From Pseudogracilibacillus sp. (GTDB lineage: Bacteria > Bacillota > Bacilli > Bacillales > Amphibacillaceae), in contig JAPFDT010000029.1 in assembly GCA_026169815.1 (NCBI GenBank), positions 1-45,929 of the forward strand: DNA of 45,929 bases. The letters run 5' to 3'. Every line of letters begins with the position of its first letter. Position 1 is the first letter of the stretch. Below the pieces are notes generated by a model. That model had not been told where the DNA came from. It searched no databases and was given only the letters and a program-made list of their open reading frames with translations. The translations under genes were made by a program, and so were the position numbers. Below are positions 1-8,176 of this stretch, piece after piece.

Positions 1-32
1 TGATTTTGTTTATCTTGCATTTTATACTTCAT
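1..32 (-). CDS. partial CDS, N-terminus only, unknown product
   Basis: Reading leftward, an ATG at 30-32 opens a frame that runs off the window edge after ten complete codons (MKYKMQDKQN). An AAGGAG ribosome site sits nine bases upstream of this ATG, which is why I call it a gene start rather than chance. The peptide is too short to assign to a family. Its regulatory region would lie between here and the repeat starting near 177. Confidence 0.5.
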   Translation of the reverse strand, partial: MKYKMQDKQN

Positions 33-176
33 GTAGAGCATCTCCTTTAGATTTAGTTTGTTTTGTCGCTTACTATTATCTTAAAGGGGAGCTCTATTTT
101 TATCAAACGCCAAATTTAGCGTTCTACAGGAATGCTGTGACATAACTTCCATCCTTAAAAATTTAGTTTAGCGTTA

Positions 177-312
177 GGCAGTTTGTCGCTACGGGTCGTT
201 TCTTTCCGTGGGCACGGCCTCAACTTCTGTAGCAACACTAACGTGTTGCTACAGGGATTTTCGGACTCGTGCTATTCCCACAGGAGTAAACGACCCTCCG
301 CTCCAAACTGCC
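177..312. repeat. palindromic intergenic element, copy 1
   Basis: Nested inverted repeats: outer arms GGCAGTTTG (177-185) and CAAACTGCC (304-312), then GGGTCGTTT with AAACGACCC, then GTGGG with CCCAC, and a central hairpin at 227-254 whose 12-bp arms CTGTAGCAACAC and GTGTTGCTACAG enclose a 4-base loop. Read on the minus strand it carries the family core ACTCCTGTGGG ... GAGTCCGAAAATCC-hairpin-GTTGAGGCCGTGCCCACGGAAAG, matching the copy at 34192-34360. It has no coding potential. Confidence 0.8.
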
Positions 313-477
313 AATATCGATAGAGAAAATAACTAATCAATCTCGTTTCATTTTGAATAGTTATAAGAGTGAACAATATATTCCTGATTAACTATGCATG
401 TAGACATTATTATATTTAATGAAAATGATATCAAGGCACTGAAAAAGTGTCTTTAATAAATAAAACTACAAAAATCA

Positions 478-665
478 ATACAAAGCAGTCCGAATATATG
501 TAGACTCCTGCGGGAAGTAAGAGTTCATCAAGACCCCGCAAGGCGTAAGCCTGAGGCAGGCAAAGAACGTCACGTCCTGTGACAAAGCCTGCATTTGCAC
601 GTCCTGTGCTTCGCGGCTCACTGCTCGCCTGCGGAAAGCGGAATATATTCGGACTGCGGTGGTTA
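478..665. repeat. palindromic intergenic element, copy 2 (188 bp)
   Basis: Perfect 15-bp terminal inverted repeats GCAGTCCGAATATAT (485-499) and its complement (643-657). Inside are the family core ACTCCTGCGGGAAG near the left end and CTGCGGAAAGCGG near the right, plus short palindromes such as AGGCGTAAGCCT and CACGTCCTGTG. The copy at 25482-25669 is the same length, lies in the opposite orientation, and is about 92-93% identical by hand alignment; most differences fall in one roughly 30-bp patch. Confidence 0.85.
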
Positions 666-767
666 AACTCCCTCTTTCAATATAAATATATCCTTTTTCA
701 GCTCAGTGAATAACGGAATATTTTACGTCGCAGTTTCCGTCTACTATCCTTCTACATCACAATGAAC

Positions 768-813
768 AAATATAAAAATCCCCTAGAATTAGATGAATAA
801 TCTAATTCTAGGG
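768..813 (-). terminator. intrinsic terminator after bceB
   Basis: Arms CCCTAGAATTAGAT (781-794) and ATCTAATTCTAGGG (800-813) form a perfect 14-bp stem with a 5-base loop. On the minus strand it is followed by a T-rich run (complement of 769-780). It lies 28 bases after the bceB stop and should end the bce transcript. Confidence 0.88.
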
Positions 814-841
814 ACACGCACCATTAATCTATACTTTTTAA

Positions 842-2734
842 TCATTTTACTACTGATTTAATTTGTCTTACATAGAAATAACGGACGACGAAAAAGTAGA
901 TAACTTGGATAACGAAAAATGTTCCTAATACAAGCGAAGCTTCAACGACTAAATTTTGGTCAAACATATGCGAAAGTGCTGTTAAAGCTACAGCGCCATG
1001 AATAAGTGCAACAATAATCGGCGTGAAAAATAAAATCGCCACTTGTTTACTCATTACTTTACTCATTTCTTTCGTTGTTAAGCCTATTTTGCTAATTGCT
1101 TGAAACTTTTCTTTATCATCATCTAAATCGGTATATAATCTAAAGTATAAAAAGCTTCCTGCTGAAACGAAAAATACAATCCCGATAAATAATCCAACAA
1201 ACATAATTGGACTCCACATTTTAGTAATTTCATACGATATATAGTCAACCGCATTAACACTAAACATTTCTTTATCTTCAAATTCTTTTCCAGCAGCAAT
1301 TAACGCATCATTATCGGCATCAACTGCATTCCAAACAACTTTTTTATCATCATATAACGGCTCACCTAATTGAGCAGCCACTTCATCTGAAACGATATAA
1401 TACTCAAACATAATTGGTAAAACATCTGGTTCAGCAACCCCCACCTTATCTTGATTCACTTCTAACTCTAAACCATCCGCTAACTTAAGGGGCTCTTCTG
1501 CTAAAGGTGTATCAGCAATTAATATATTTGCGTTACTATCTGCTACAGTAATCACTTCGTCTGCTTCTAATACAACCTCTTCTTTTCCAAGTAACCGAGC
1601 AAAAGCATTATATGTGTCTGGTGTCACGATTGCAACGTCGCCCTCTTCATTGCTTCGGTTATAAAAGGGCACTTCAATAGCTGCTGTTTCATATTCAATA
1701 TTATGTTTCTTTAAAACTTCTTCAACAATGACAATGTCTTCTTCCTCTGTATCTTCATCAACATAATACATAAAAGACATCGGATTTGATTCTTTTAAGC
1801 CTTTAGTTAACAAAGACTGAAATCCGACTAACGAACCAATCGCACTAAATGCCACTGTAGAAATAATTGCTACGATAAAAAATGAGCGTGCATTATCTTT
1901 CATACGATACGATAAATCAGAGAACAACAACATATTTGTTTTTCTCCAAAACAAGTTTTTACGACTTTTTAATTTACGAATCAGGTAAACACTTAATTGA
2001 GAAAATAATAAATAAGTTCCAAGTACAACTAGTATAACAACAGGAATTAAGACGAATACGACTTGTACACCTTCTGCCATTAACGCAATGACATATCCAC
2101 TACCTAACAAAATAATCGCTACCAAAGTTAAGACTACATTTGCTTTTGGTTCAGATTTTGCAATTTTATCACCTTTTAACAATGTGACTAATTTGTTCGT
2201 ACGCAAAATAACCGTCACTGAAATTGAGATAACAAAAAATAATGCAATAAAAGAAGCAAACGTAATAATAAGCGCTAATGTCGGGAAATAAAAATTTAAA
2301 CTTCCTTCGATAATGAGCACATTTTCTGCAATGAGTAAAATCCCTTTAGAGAAAACTAACCCTATTCCTATCCCAATGACTGTTGCTAAAAAACCAATCA
2401 ACATATTTTCTAAAAATACCATACGACGAATTTGGCTATTAGACATCCCTTGAATAATTAACACACCAAACTCACGTTTACGAGACGTTAAAAAGACACT
2501 CATTGAATATAAAATAAAGAAGAAAGAAAACACATAAATGATCCCACCAGCAACGAACATCCCTAATGTCACGTTTGAATTAATATCATTCCCTGTTAAA
2601 GACGGGTGGAATGCAAAGTTAGCAAATGTGAAAAAAACCATTACTGTAAATAAACTACTTAAGAAATAAGCGACATATAAACGTTTATTGCGGAGGACGT
2701 TATTAAACGCGAACTGACGAAAGGTCATTGTCAT
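842..2734 (-). CDS. bceB: BceB-type peptide-antibiotic ABC transporter permease
   Basis: Membrane subunit of a BceAB-type transporter, a family that protects cells from cell-wall-targeting peptides such as bacitracin and acts as the sensor for its partner kinase. The 630 residues give about ten membrane segments with FtsX-type domains at both ends, and a large acidic extracytoplasmic domain at about residues 306-510 between segments 7 and 8, as in BceB (about 645 residues). The ATG at 2734 overlaps the end of the ATPase gene by 32 bases, implying coupled translation; a second in-frame ATG at 2728 is possible. Family assignment is strong; the actual drug specificity (bacitracin, nisin or other) cannot be read from the sequence. 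Confidence 0.9.
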   Translation of the reverse strand: MTMTFRQFAFNNVLRNKRLYVAYFLSSLFTVMVFFTFANFAFHPSLTGNDINSNVTLGMFVAGGIIYVFSFFFILYSMSVFLTSRKREFGVLIIQGMSNSQIRRMVFLENMLIGFLATVIGIGIGLVFSKGILLIAENVLIIEGSLNFYFPTLALIITFASFIALFFVISISVTVILRTNKLVTLLKGDKIAKSEPKANVVLTLVAIILLGSGYVIALMAEGVQVVFVLIPVVILVVLGTYLLFSQLSVYLIRKLKSRKNLFWRKTNMLLFSDLSYRMKDNARSFFIVAIISTVAFSAIGSLVGFQSLLTKGLKESNPMSFMYYVDEDTEEEDIVIVEEVLKKHNIEYETAAIEVPFYNRSNEEGDVAIVTPDTYNAFARLLGKEEVVLEADEVITVADSNANILIADTPLAEEPLKLADGLELEVNQDKVGVAEPDVLPIMFEYYIVSDEVAAQLGEPLYDDKKVVWNAVDADNDALIAAGKEFEDKEMFSVNAVDYISYEITKMWSPIMFVGLFIGIVFFVSAGSFLYFRLYTDLDDDKEKFQAISKIGLTTKEMSKVMSKQVAILFFTPIIVALIHGAVALTALSHMFDQNLVVEASLVLGTFFVIQVIYFFVVRYFYVRQIKSVVK

Positions 2735-3467
2735 CGCCTCCCATAAGTGATAACGTGTCGATTATTTTCTGGAAGAACACTTGTCTGCTTTCTCCTTGAT
2801 GAATTTCTGAATATAAAGATCCATCACGAATAAAAATAACTCGATCACAATAACTTGCCGCTTGTGCATCATGTGTTACTAATAACATAGTAGCTTCTTG
2901 CTCTTGATTCATCATTGATAATAATTCCATCACATCTTTTGATGCTTTTGAATCTAAATTACCTGTCGGTTCATCTGCTAATACAAGTTTCGGTTCATGA
3001 ATCATCGCCCGCGCTACTGCTGCACGTTGAGCTTGACCACCTGATATTTCGTGCATTCTTTTTGGCAGAATCTGACTAATTCCTAATTTTTCTGCAATGG
3101 TATCGACTTTCTCTTTCATTTCTTTTACTGGTTTACCATCTAACGTTAATGGTAAAACGATATTTTCTTCCACTGATAATGTATGAAGTAAATTAAAATC
3201 TTGGAAAACAAATCCTAATTGTCTGCGACGAAACTCCGCTAATTTCTTCCGTGATAATGTATGTGGATTGTCACCTTCAATCAAAATTTCCCCTGTCGTT
3301 GGTTCATCAATAGTAGCAATCGTATTAAGTAATGTTGTTTTACCACTACCTGATGGACCCATGATGCCGACAAATTCACCTTTCTCTACTTCTATATTAA
3401 TATCTGATAATGCACGGTAAGGTACTTTTCCTTCATATACTTTACTCATGTTTTTAATGTTTAACAT
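2703..3467 (-). CDS. bceA: BceA-type ABC transporter ATP-binding protein
   Basis: ATPase of the BceAB-type transporter, of the MacB/LolD-like class. Walker A GPSGSGKTT is at residues 37-45, the signature ISGGQAQR follows near 140, and Walker B LVLADEPTG near 160. Its 254 residues are standard length. The ATG has GAGAGGGG seven bases upstream. The 98-bp gap after the kinase gene contains a predicted BceR site and a possible -10, so bceAB probably has its own inducible promoter in addition to any read-through from bceRS. Confidence 0.92.
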   Translation of the reverse strand: MLNIKNMSKVYEGKVPYRALSDINIEVEKGEFVGIMGPSGSGKTTLLNTIATIDEPTTGEILIEGDNPHTLSRKKLAEFRRRQLGFVFQDFNLLHTLSVEENIVLPLTLDGKPVKEMKEKVDTIAEKLGISQILPKRMHEISGGQAQRAAVARAMIHEPKLVLADEPTGNLDSKASKDVMELLSMMNQEQEATMLLVTHDAQAASYCDRVIFIRDGSLYSEIHQGESRQVFFQKIIDTLSLMGGDDNDLSSVRV

Positions 3468-3493
3468 ATTAAAACCCCTCTCGTTTAACTCTA

Positions 3494-3527
3494 ACTATAG
3501 TGTATAACGAGCAAGCAGTTTAACTCT
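3494..3527 (-). promoter_or_regulatory. possible bceA promoter with direct repeat
   Basis: On the minus strand a TATAGT -10-like hexamer lies at 3494-3499, 26 bases before the bceA start; no strong -35 is seen, as expected for an activated promoter. A direct repeat GTTTAACTCT (plus-strand sense) occurs at 3483-3492 and 3518-3527, exactly 35 bases apart, bracketing the presumed -10. Confidence 0.4.
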
Positions 3528-3549
3528 ATCGAACTTTCTTTCATTTTTC

Positions 3550-3563
3550 TTACAACCTTGTAA
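3550..3563. promoter_or_regulatory. predicted BceR operator upstream of bceA
   Basis: TTACA-ACCT-TGTAA is an exact match to the inverted repeat TNACA-N4-TGTAA reported for BceR-like response regulators. It sits just past the bceS stop codon, 83 bases upstream of bceA and about 50 bases upstream of the candidate -10. This is the expected place for activation of the transporter genes by the adjacent response regulator. Confidence 0.72.
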
Positions 3564-3565
3564 GG

Positions 3566-4540
3566 TTAAAATATAATACGAAAGGTTGTCCCTTCACCGA
3601 CTATTGACTCTACTTCAATCTCATGCCCCAAATAATCCGCTACTTCTTTCACTAAATATAGCCCAACACCTGTGGATTCACGGAATTTGCGGCCATTTTC
3701 CCCTGTGAAAAACATATCAAAAAGACGTCGCTTATCTTCAAGTGGAATACCGACACCATAATCGGTAATCTGACAAACACCTTTACCCGATACGTGATCA
3801 ATTTCAATAAGTATCGTATTAGCTTCATTTGCTGAATACTTGATCGCATTTTGGATAATTTGTGATAAGATGAAAAAAAGCCATTTTTCATCTGATTCGA
3901 CATGTACATTTTCAGTCTGTTCTTTTACTTCTGGATAAATTTTATTGCGAATGAATAGTCGTTTATTATCGTTATTTACACTGTTAACAATATCGACTAA
4001 ATTTACTTGTTTAATATGATAATCTGTTTGTACTGAACGGAGGCGTGCCATATATAACACTGTATTTAATTCTGTTTTTAACCGTTCTGTTTCTTCACGC
4101 ACATCAGACGATTCTGGTTCATCAAGCTCTTGAGCTAACAGTTCAATGACAGAGACTGGTGTTTTCATTTGATGAATCCACCGATCTAAAAAGACATGAT
4201 GTTCATCTTGTTTCTTATTTAAGTGCGCAATATCTTCGGCATACAATCTATATTGCGATCTTTGTAATTGTTCTAAAGCTTGTCCAAGTGGTGTTTCCCC
4301 TAATGATTGAATCGATTCATCAAATGTTTTTACTTCTGTTTGTAAACGTTGATAAACAGCCCTGCGACTAACGTATTGATATAATAAATAACATCCTAAA
4401 AAAAAGAACCCTAAAAACAAACTATAAAAGGTTAATTCAACATCTCGATAACCCGCTAACCAAAATAAGCCAATCATAACGATAAATTGAATGCTTTGCA
4501 CAACAATAAGCACAAGATGTTCACGTAAGAATAATGCCAA
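3566..4540 (-). CDS. bceS: BceS-type intramembrane-sensing histidine kinase
   Basis: Histidine kinase that receives its signal from the neighbouring BceAB-type transporter. Two membrane helices at about residues 9-29 and 35-54 are separated by only a few outside residues, the hallmark of intramembrane-sensing kinases. The phosphoacceptor is H123 in WIHQMKTP; the catalytic domain has the N box QNAIKYS, the G1 motif DYGVGIP and the G2 motif STGVGLYLV. Its 324 residues match the family. The start is TTG at 4540, chosen because AGGAGG lies eight bases upstream; the gap from bceR is 12 bases. Confidence 0.92.
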   Translation of the reverse strand: MALFLREHLVLIVVQSIQFIVMIGLFWLAGYRDVELTFYSLFLGFFFLGCYLLYQYVSRRAVYQRLQTEVKTFDESIQSLGETPLGQALEQLQRSQYRLYAEDIAHLNKKQDEHHVFLDRWIHQMKTPVSVIELLAQELDEPESSDVREETERLKTELNTVLYMARLRSVQTDYHIKQVNLVDIVNSVNNDNKRLFIRNKIYPEVKEQTENVHVESDEKWLFFILSQIIQNAIKYSANEANTILIEIDHVSGKGVCQITDYGVGIPLEDKRRLFDMFFTGENGRKFRESTGVGLYLVKEVADYLGHEIEVESIVGEGTTFRIIF

Positions 4541-4552
4541 CAGCCTTCCCTC

Positions 4553-5242
4553 CTACCATGTCACATGTAAACGATAGCCGACACCTCGAACAGTTTCAAT
4601 TGCATCACTGATACCAATTTGTTGGAGCTTTTTTCGAACACGAGTGACATTTACATTCAATGTATTTTCATCAACAAAAGATTGATCATCCCAAATTTTT
4701 TCTAATAATGCTTCACGTCCCGCTACTTTTGGGTGTCGCTCTAATAGTAATTCAATAATTTCAGCTTCGTTTTTCGAAACAGATACAACGTTCTCTTCGT
4801 ATGAAAATTCTAAACGTTCTTTATACAGCTTGACCCCTTCTAATTCTATAATTCGCTCTTGTTGTTTCATCGCATATTCGCCGTAAGCCCTGCGTAGTTG
4901 ACTGCGAATCTTTGCAAGAACAATTTCTGGATGAAATGGCTTCGTAATAAAATCATCGCCACCATTTTCAAGTGCCATTACTTGATCCATTTCTCCTGTC
5001 CGTGCTGAAAGAAAGATAACAGGACAAGTTGACACTAGTCGAATTTGCCTGCACCAATAAAACCCATCAAAGCTCGGTAAATTTATATCTAATAAAACGA
5101 GGTGAGGTGAAAACGTATGAAAAGTATCCATTACATGATCAAAATCTGTGACAACTTTTGCTTCATAACCATACTTTTCAATTTCGTTCGCCAAATGACT
5201 CGCTAATGTTGGTTCATCTTCTACAATTAAGATTCTTTGCAT
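4553..5242 (-). CDS. bceR: BceR-type response regulator
   Basis: OmpR/PhoB-class regulator, 229 residues. The receiver domain has the acidic pair E8/D9, phosphoacceptor D52 in LLDINLP, S79 and K101; the winged-helix DNA-binding domain occupies about residues 130-226 and ends VRGVGYRL. It is first in the bceRSAB cluster and presumably binds the site at 3550-3563. The ATG at 5242 is preceded by AAGGAAG. A 40-bp inverted repeat lies directly upstream (5261-5300). Confidence 0.93.
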   Translation of the reverse strand: MQRILIVEDEPTLASHLANEIEKYGYEAKVVTDFDHVMDTFHTFSPHLVLLDINLPSFDGFYWCRQIRLVSTCPVIFLSARTGEMDQVMALENGGDDFITKPFHPEIVLAKIRSQLRRAYGEYAMKQQERIIELEGVKLYKERLEFSYEENVVSVSKNEAEIIELLLERHPKVAGREALLEKIWDDQSFVDENTLNVNVTRVRKKLQQIGISDAIETVRGVGYRLHVTW

Positions 5243-5260
5243 ATAATCACTTCCTTAAAA

Positions 5261-5300
5261 AAACATATCTTTATACTAGTATATAGTAAAAGATATGTTT
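5261..5300. repeat. inverted repeat in the bceR upstream region
   Basis: AAACATATCTTTATACT (5261-5277) is matched by its complement on the right, interrupted by a six-base insertion; the outermost 11 bases pair perfectly (AAACATATCTT with AAGATATGTTT at 5290-5300). It begins 19 bases upstream of the bceR ATG. It could be an operator, a leader hairpin, or contain the bceR promoter -10; no T run follows, so it is not an obvious terminator. Confidence 0.6.
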
Positions 5301-5337
5301 ATACGCGAATAAATTTCATATTCCATTTCAGCATCTC

Positions 5338-5480
5338 AAACACGAACATTATGTTTGATGATAAACTCGTTTACTTTCGTTCCAGCCGACTGCTTTCTAC
5401 GAGCATGGCCTCAACTCTTACTTTTCCCGCAAGAGTCAGTCCGCTTTCTTTCAAGTAAACTTAGTTCCATGAGATAAACG
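5338..5480. repeat. palindromic intergenic element, copy 3
   Basis: The inner inverted repeat 5369-5460 has ends GTTTACTTTC and GAAAG/AAGTAAAC and carries, on the minus strand, GACTGACTCTTGCGGG and GTTGAGGCCATGC, matching the copy at 34192-34360 but without its roughly 75-bp central insert. Flanking bases are shared as well: TATGTTTGATGATAAA at 5350-5365 also occurs beside the copy at 15440-15504, and a degenerate version beside 43450. Confidence 0.75.
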
Positions 5481-5517
5481 TAGATGCACAATGTTTTGTA
5501 GCTAAATCGTTCTTTGA

Positions 5518-6873
5518 TTAAATCTTTGCTGCTTTTGAACCGATATTACTTAACACACCAATGATAATAACAATTATTGCTGGTAACAACCAACCAAGGC
5601 CTGAGTCGTATAATGGTAAGTAATCCGAATAAAAATTAACGATCGGTTTCATCCAGCCATAATGTTCAACTTCTAACGATTTTGTCAATGATTCTAAGCC
5701 ATTAAAAATACTAATTAAAAATGTAACAATTGTTGCAACGACATACACTGGACGTGAATCCTTAAAGATTTTTGACGTAAATGTTAGTAAAATAAGTACG
5801 ATCGCTAATGGGTATAAAAACATTAGGACTGGAATAGAAAATGTAATAATGTTTTCTAAACCGAAATTCGCTACTGTTGCTGTTAAAATAGTAAATATAA
5901 AAACAAACGTTCTGTAAGATATTCTAGGAATTAACGTATGAAAATATTCGGAATTTGCAATGATTAACCCAATCGCAGTTGTTAAACATGCAAGTATAAT
6001 GACACCCGCTAAAATAACAGCGCCAAATGTACCGAAGTAATAAATAGCAGTCCCGTTAAGTACAGGTCCTCCATTTTCAAAGAAGCCTAACTCCTCTGTA
6101 CTCATTGCACCTAAATACATAATACCGAGATAAATAACACCTAGTAGTACTGTAGCGATTCCTCCTGCTTTTGCCGTAGCAAAAAAGATATCTCTTCGAT
6201 TCGTTATTCCTAAAGCCATAATAGTATGTATAACAATAATTCCAAATACAAGGGAAGCTAATGCATCCATCGTATTATATCCTTCTAAAAAGCCGTTCGT
6301 AAATGACTCACTTTTAACTTGATACGCCTCTAATGGCTCACCAATTGTTCCCATTGGATTGATAATTGCTGCAACTAATAATATTGCTAATAATACGATT
6401 AAAGATGGGGCTAAGATTTTTCCGACATTATCTACTAAACGTGCCGGAAACAATGAAAAAACTAATGCGATTAGAAAAAAGACAATGGAAAAAATTAATA
6501 ATCCTAACGAAAATTGTTGTTCAGGTACAAATGGTGCAATTCCAACTTCATAAGCAACCGTAGCCGTTCTCGGCGCTGCAAAAAATGGTCCAATTGATAA
6601 GTATAATAATACCGTAAATGAAATTCCATAAATCGGATGAATTCGACTTGCTAAATCTTGTAAATCCTCACTACCTGAATAAGCAATTGCTAAAACTCCT
6701 AATAAAGGTAAGCCTACTCCTGTTGCTAAAAAACCAATTGCTGCAATCCAAATATTATCTCCTGCCATTTGCCCTAAATGTGCTGGGAAAATAAGATTTC
6801 CGGCACCAAAAAATAAAGCAAATAACATAAAGCCAATTGCTGTAAATGAAGCAAATGATACTTTTTTCTCCAC
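5518..6873 (-). CDS. brnQ: branched-chain amino acid:cation symporter
   Basis: LIVCS-family carrier that imports leucine, isoleucine and valine with sodium or protons. The 451-residue protein is hydrophobic throughout with about 12 membrane helices, and the N-terminal block FMLFALFFGAGNLIFPAHLG is typical of BrnQ. The start is GTG at 6873 with AGAAGGTG just upstream. It lies alone between the lipoprotein terminator (6919-6950) and the repeat at 5338-5480. No leucine-responsive leader is visible in the 91-bp upstream gap, so control, if any, would be by a protein regulator. Confidence 0.93.
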   Translation of the reverse strand: MEKKVSFASFTAIGFMLFALFFGAGNLIFPAHLGQMAGDNIWIAAIGFLATGVGLPLLGVLAIAYSGSEDLQDLASRIHPIYGISFTVLLYLSIGPFFAAPRTATVAYEVGIAPFVPEQQFSLGLLIFSIVFFLIALVFSLFPARLVDNVGKILAPSLIVLLAILLVAAIINPMGTIGEPLEAYQVKSESFTNGFLEGYNTMDALASLVFGIIVIHTIMALGITNRRDIFFATAKAGGIATVLLGVIYLGIMYLGAMSTEELGFFENGGPVLNGTAIYYFGTFGAVILAGVIILACLTTAIGLIIANSEYFHTLIPRISYRTFVFIFTILTATVANFGLENIITFSIPVLMFLYPLAIVLILLTFTSKIFKDSRPVYVVATIVTFLISIFNGLESLTKSLEVEHYGWMKPIVNFYSDYLPLYDSGLGWLLPAIIVIIIGVLSNIGSKAAKI

Positions 6874-6904
6874 TGAGACACCTTCTTTTTATGTTGTATT
6901 ATTT

Positions 6905-6950
6905 ATAATAGAAAAATAAGGCTCAGATAGAGATGAATCTATCCGAACCT
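6905..6950 (-). terminator. intrinsic terminator after the SurA_N lipoprotein gene
   Basis: A stem of 13 pairs, including two G-U, lies within 6919-6950 (AGGTTCGGATAGA with TCTATCTGAGCCT on the minus strand), followed by TATTTTTCTATT. It separates the lipoprotein gene from brnQ. Confidence 0.75.
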
Positions 6951-6964
6951 CTCATGATAAGCTC

Positions 6965-7666
6965 TTATATTTTACGTTCGATTTTTGCTGTTTCTTTTAA
7001 CTTTTCAACTTTTTCATCAAGTGCTAATGTGAGCTCTTCTTGTTCCATACTCTGTTTAATTTGATCTTTTACTTCATCAAACTCTGGTAATTCTTCCTCT
7101 TCTTCTACTTCGCCTTTTAATTCATCATATTTCTTTTTCACATCATCATCTGATATATCAACGTCAAGCTTCTTATCCGCGTATTCCATGCGAATTAAAT
7201 CAATGCGTAACTGGTCTTTAAATGCATCTTCCGTCATTTGAAATTGCTCTAATAACGTTTCATAACCTTCTTCATTTTGTTCTTTAATCATTGAAATTTC
7301 TTCATCTAATTCTTCATCCGAAACTTCAATTCCTTCTGATTCAGCTTCCTGACGTACTAACTCTTGGTCAATTAGAGATTCTAGTGTTGCTTCTTTCACT
7401 TCTTCTGTATCAAATTCATCACCCATTTGAGTTGATTGAACTTTTAAGTTTGCATAGATCGTATTGTACGCACTACCAATTATTTCTGTATCATTAACAA
7501 TTGCTACAACCTCGTCTGCATCTACTTTCTCTTCATCTGAGATATCTACTTGTTCGCCCATTGGGTCACCCATCTCATCTGTCGATTCACTTTCGTCTTT
7601 ATCTCCACATGCAACTAGCGCCATTGCTAACAATAGCAAGATACTTCCTATTAGATATTTTCTCAT
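6965..7666 (-). CDS. SurA_N-type lipoprotein, PrsA-like chaperone lacking a parvulin domain
   Basis: Predicted surface lipoprotein of 233 residues with a signal peptide and lipobox LVAC (Cys20). After an acidic linker, residues about 55-160 look like the SurA/PrsA N-terminal chaperone domain (VNDTEIIGSAYN ... LIDQELVRQEAESEGIEVSDEEL), and residues about 190-230 like its C-terminal helix. Where PrsA has the roughly 95-residue parvulin isomerase domain there is only the short acidic stretch KGEVEEEEELPEF. I infer a chaperone without isomerase activity helping exported proteins fold. The ATG has AAAGGAG upstream and a candidate promoter at 7706-7734. Confidence 0.75.
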   Translation of the reverse strand: MRKYLIGSILLLLAMALVACGDKDESESTDEMGDPMGEQVDISDEEKVDADEVVAIVNDTEIIGSAYNTIYANLKVQSTQMGDEFDTEEVKEATLESLIDQELVRQEAESEGIEVSDEELDEEISMIKEQNEEGYETLLEQFQMTEDAFKDQLRIDLIRMEYADKKLDVDISDDDVKKKYDELKGEVEEEEELPEFDEVKDQIKQSMEQEELTLALDEKVEKLKETAKIERKI

Positions 7667-7705
7667 TATTTAGATACTCCTTTTAAAACAGTCTATTACC
7701 ATTCA

Positions 7706-7734
7706 ATCATATATAAGGATGATGGACAAGTAAA
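7706..7734 (-). promoter_or_regulatory. candidate sigma-A promoter of the SurA_N lipoprotein gene
   Basis: On the minus strand TTTACT (7729-7734) and TATGAT (7706-7711) are 17 bases apart, 40 bases before the start codon. The -10 is good (5 of 6); the -35 is moderate. Confidence 0.4.
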
Positions 7735-7789
7735 AAAGCGTTGAAGTGTAAAATGATTTAATGACAAAAATTTACAATATTATTATTTA

Positions 7790-7842
7790 TCTTAAAAAGA
7801 ATAAAAAGCTACTCACAAAGAATACTTCCTTTATGAATAGCT
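7790..7842 (-). terminator. intrinsic terminator after the YxeA-like gene
   Basis: Arms AGCTATTCATAAAG and CTTTGTGAGTAGCT on the minus strand (7807-7842) pair over 14 positions with two G-U pairs and an 8-base loop, followed by TTTTTATTC. It lies five bases beyond the stop codon. Confidence 0.8.
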
Positions 7843-7846
7843 CCTA

Positions 7847-8176
7847 TCATAAATTGTTTTGGACCGTTTTTGGCAACTCTTTTTCTTCTAAAAACTCATA
7901 CTTTTTTACTTTACCATTGAACACGTGTAATTTTACGATTTGACCAATTTCTTCATCATTATCAATTGTAAAGGTTTGTGTACTACGATTTCCTTCTTCA
8001 TCTATTACTGGAATTGTATAATCTACTTCATCATATTTTTCAGGAACAGTTTCATGAGGGATTTTTCCGTAAACATAATCTGTATTAGCCTTTGTATATT
8101 GATTCCAACTAACTAAGGCTATTAAAATACCGACTAATACAGCAAGTACAACAATCGTCTTTTTATTCTTTTTCAT
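7847..8176 (-). CDS. YxeA-family (DUF1093-like) exported or anchored protein
   Basis: Small protein of 109 residues with an N-terminal hydrophobic helix at about residues 8-24 (signal peptide or anchor) and a short beta-rich outside domain with the pattern YxxxKIP ... DYTIPVIDEEGN ... LHVFNGKVKKYEFLEEKELP, resembling YxeA/DUF1093 proteins. Function is unknown. In Bacillus subtilis yxeA is the last gene of a Bce-like operon (yxdJKLM-yxeA); here it is about 2.6 kb upstream of bceR, separated by brnQ and the lipoprotein gene. GAGAGGA lies seven bases before the ATG. Confidence 0.65.
   Translation of the reverse strand: MKKNKKTIVVLAVLVGILIALVSWNQYTKANTDYVYGKIPHETVPEKYDEVDYTIPVIDEEGNRSTQTFTIDNDEEIGQIVKLHVFNGKVKKYEFLEEKELPKTVQNNL

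Larger units (their letters stand above)
33..841. other. 809-bp gene-free region carrying two palindromic repeats and a terminator
   Basis: No convincing gene lies here. It separates the partial leftmost gene from the end of the bceB-like gene. It holds a palindromic element at 177-312, a second one at 478-665, a motif TTTACGTCGCAGTTTCCG near 722-739 that recurs at about 26034-26051 with one mismatch, and the bceB terminator at 781-813. The remaining AT-rich stretches (313-477, 666-720) show nothing I can name. Confidence 0.7.

Noticed and set aside
6874-6964. Leucine-responsive leader before brnQ
   Set aside because: The 91-bp gap holds only the upstream gene's terminator; no T-box sequence.
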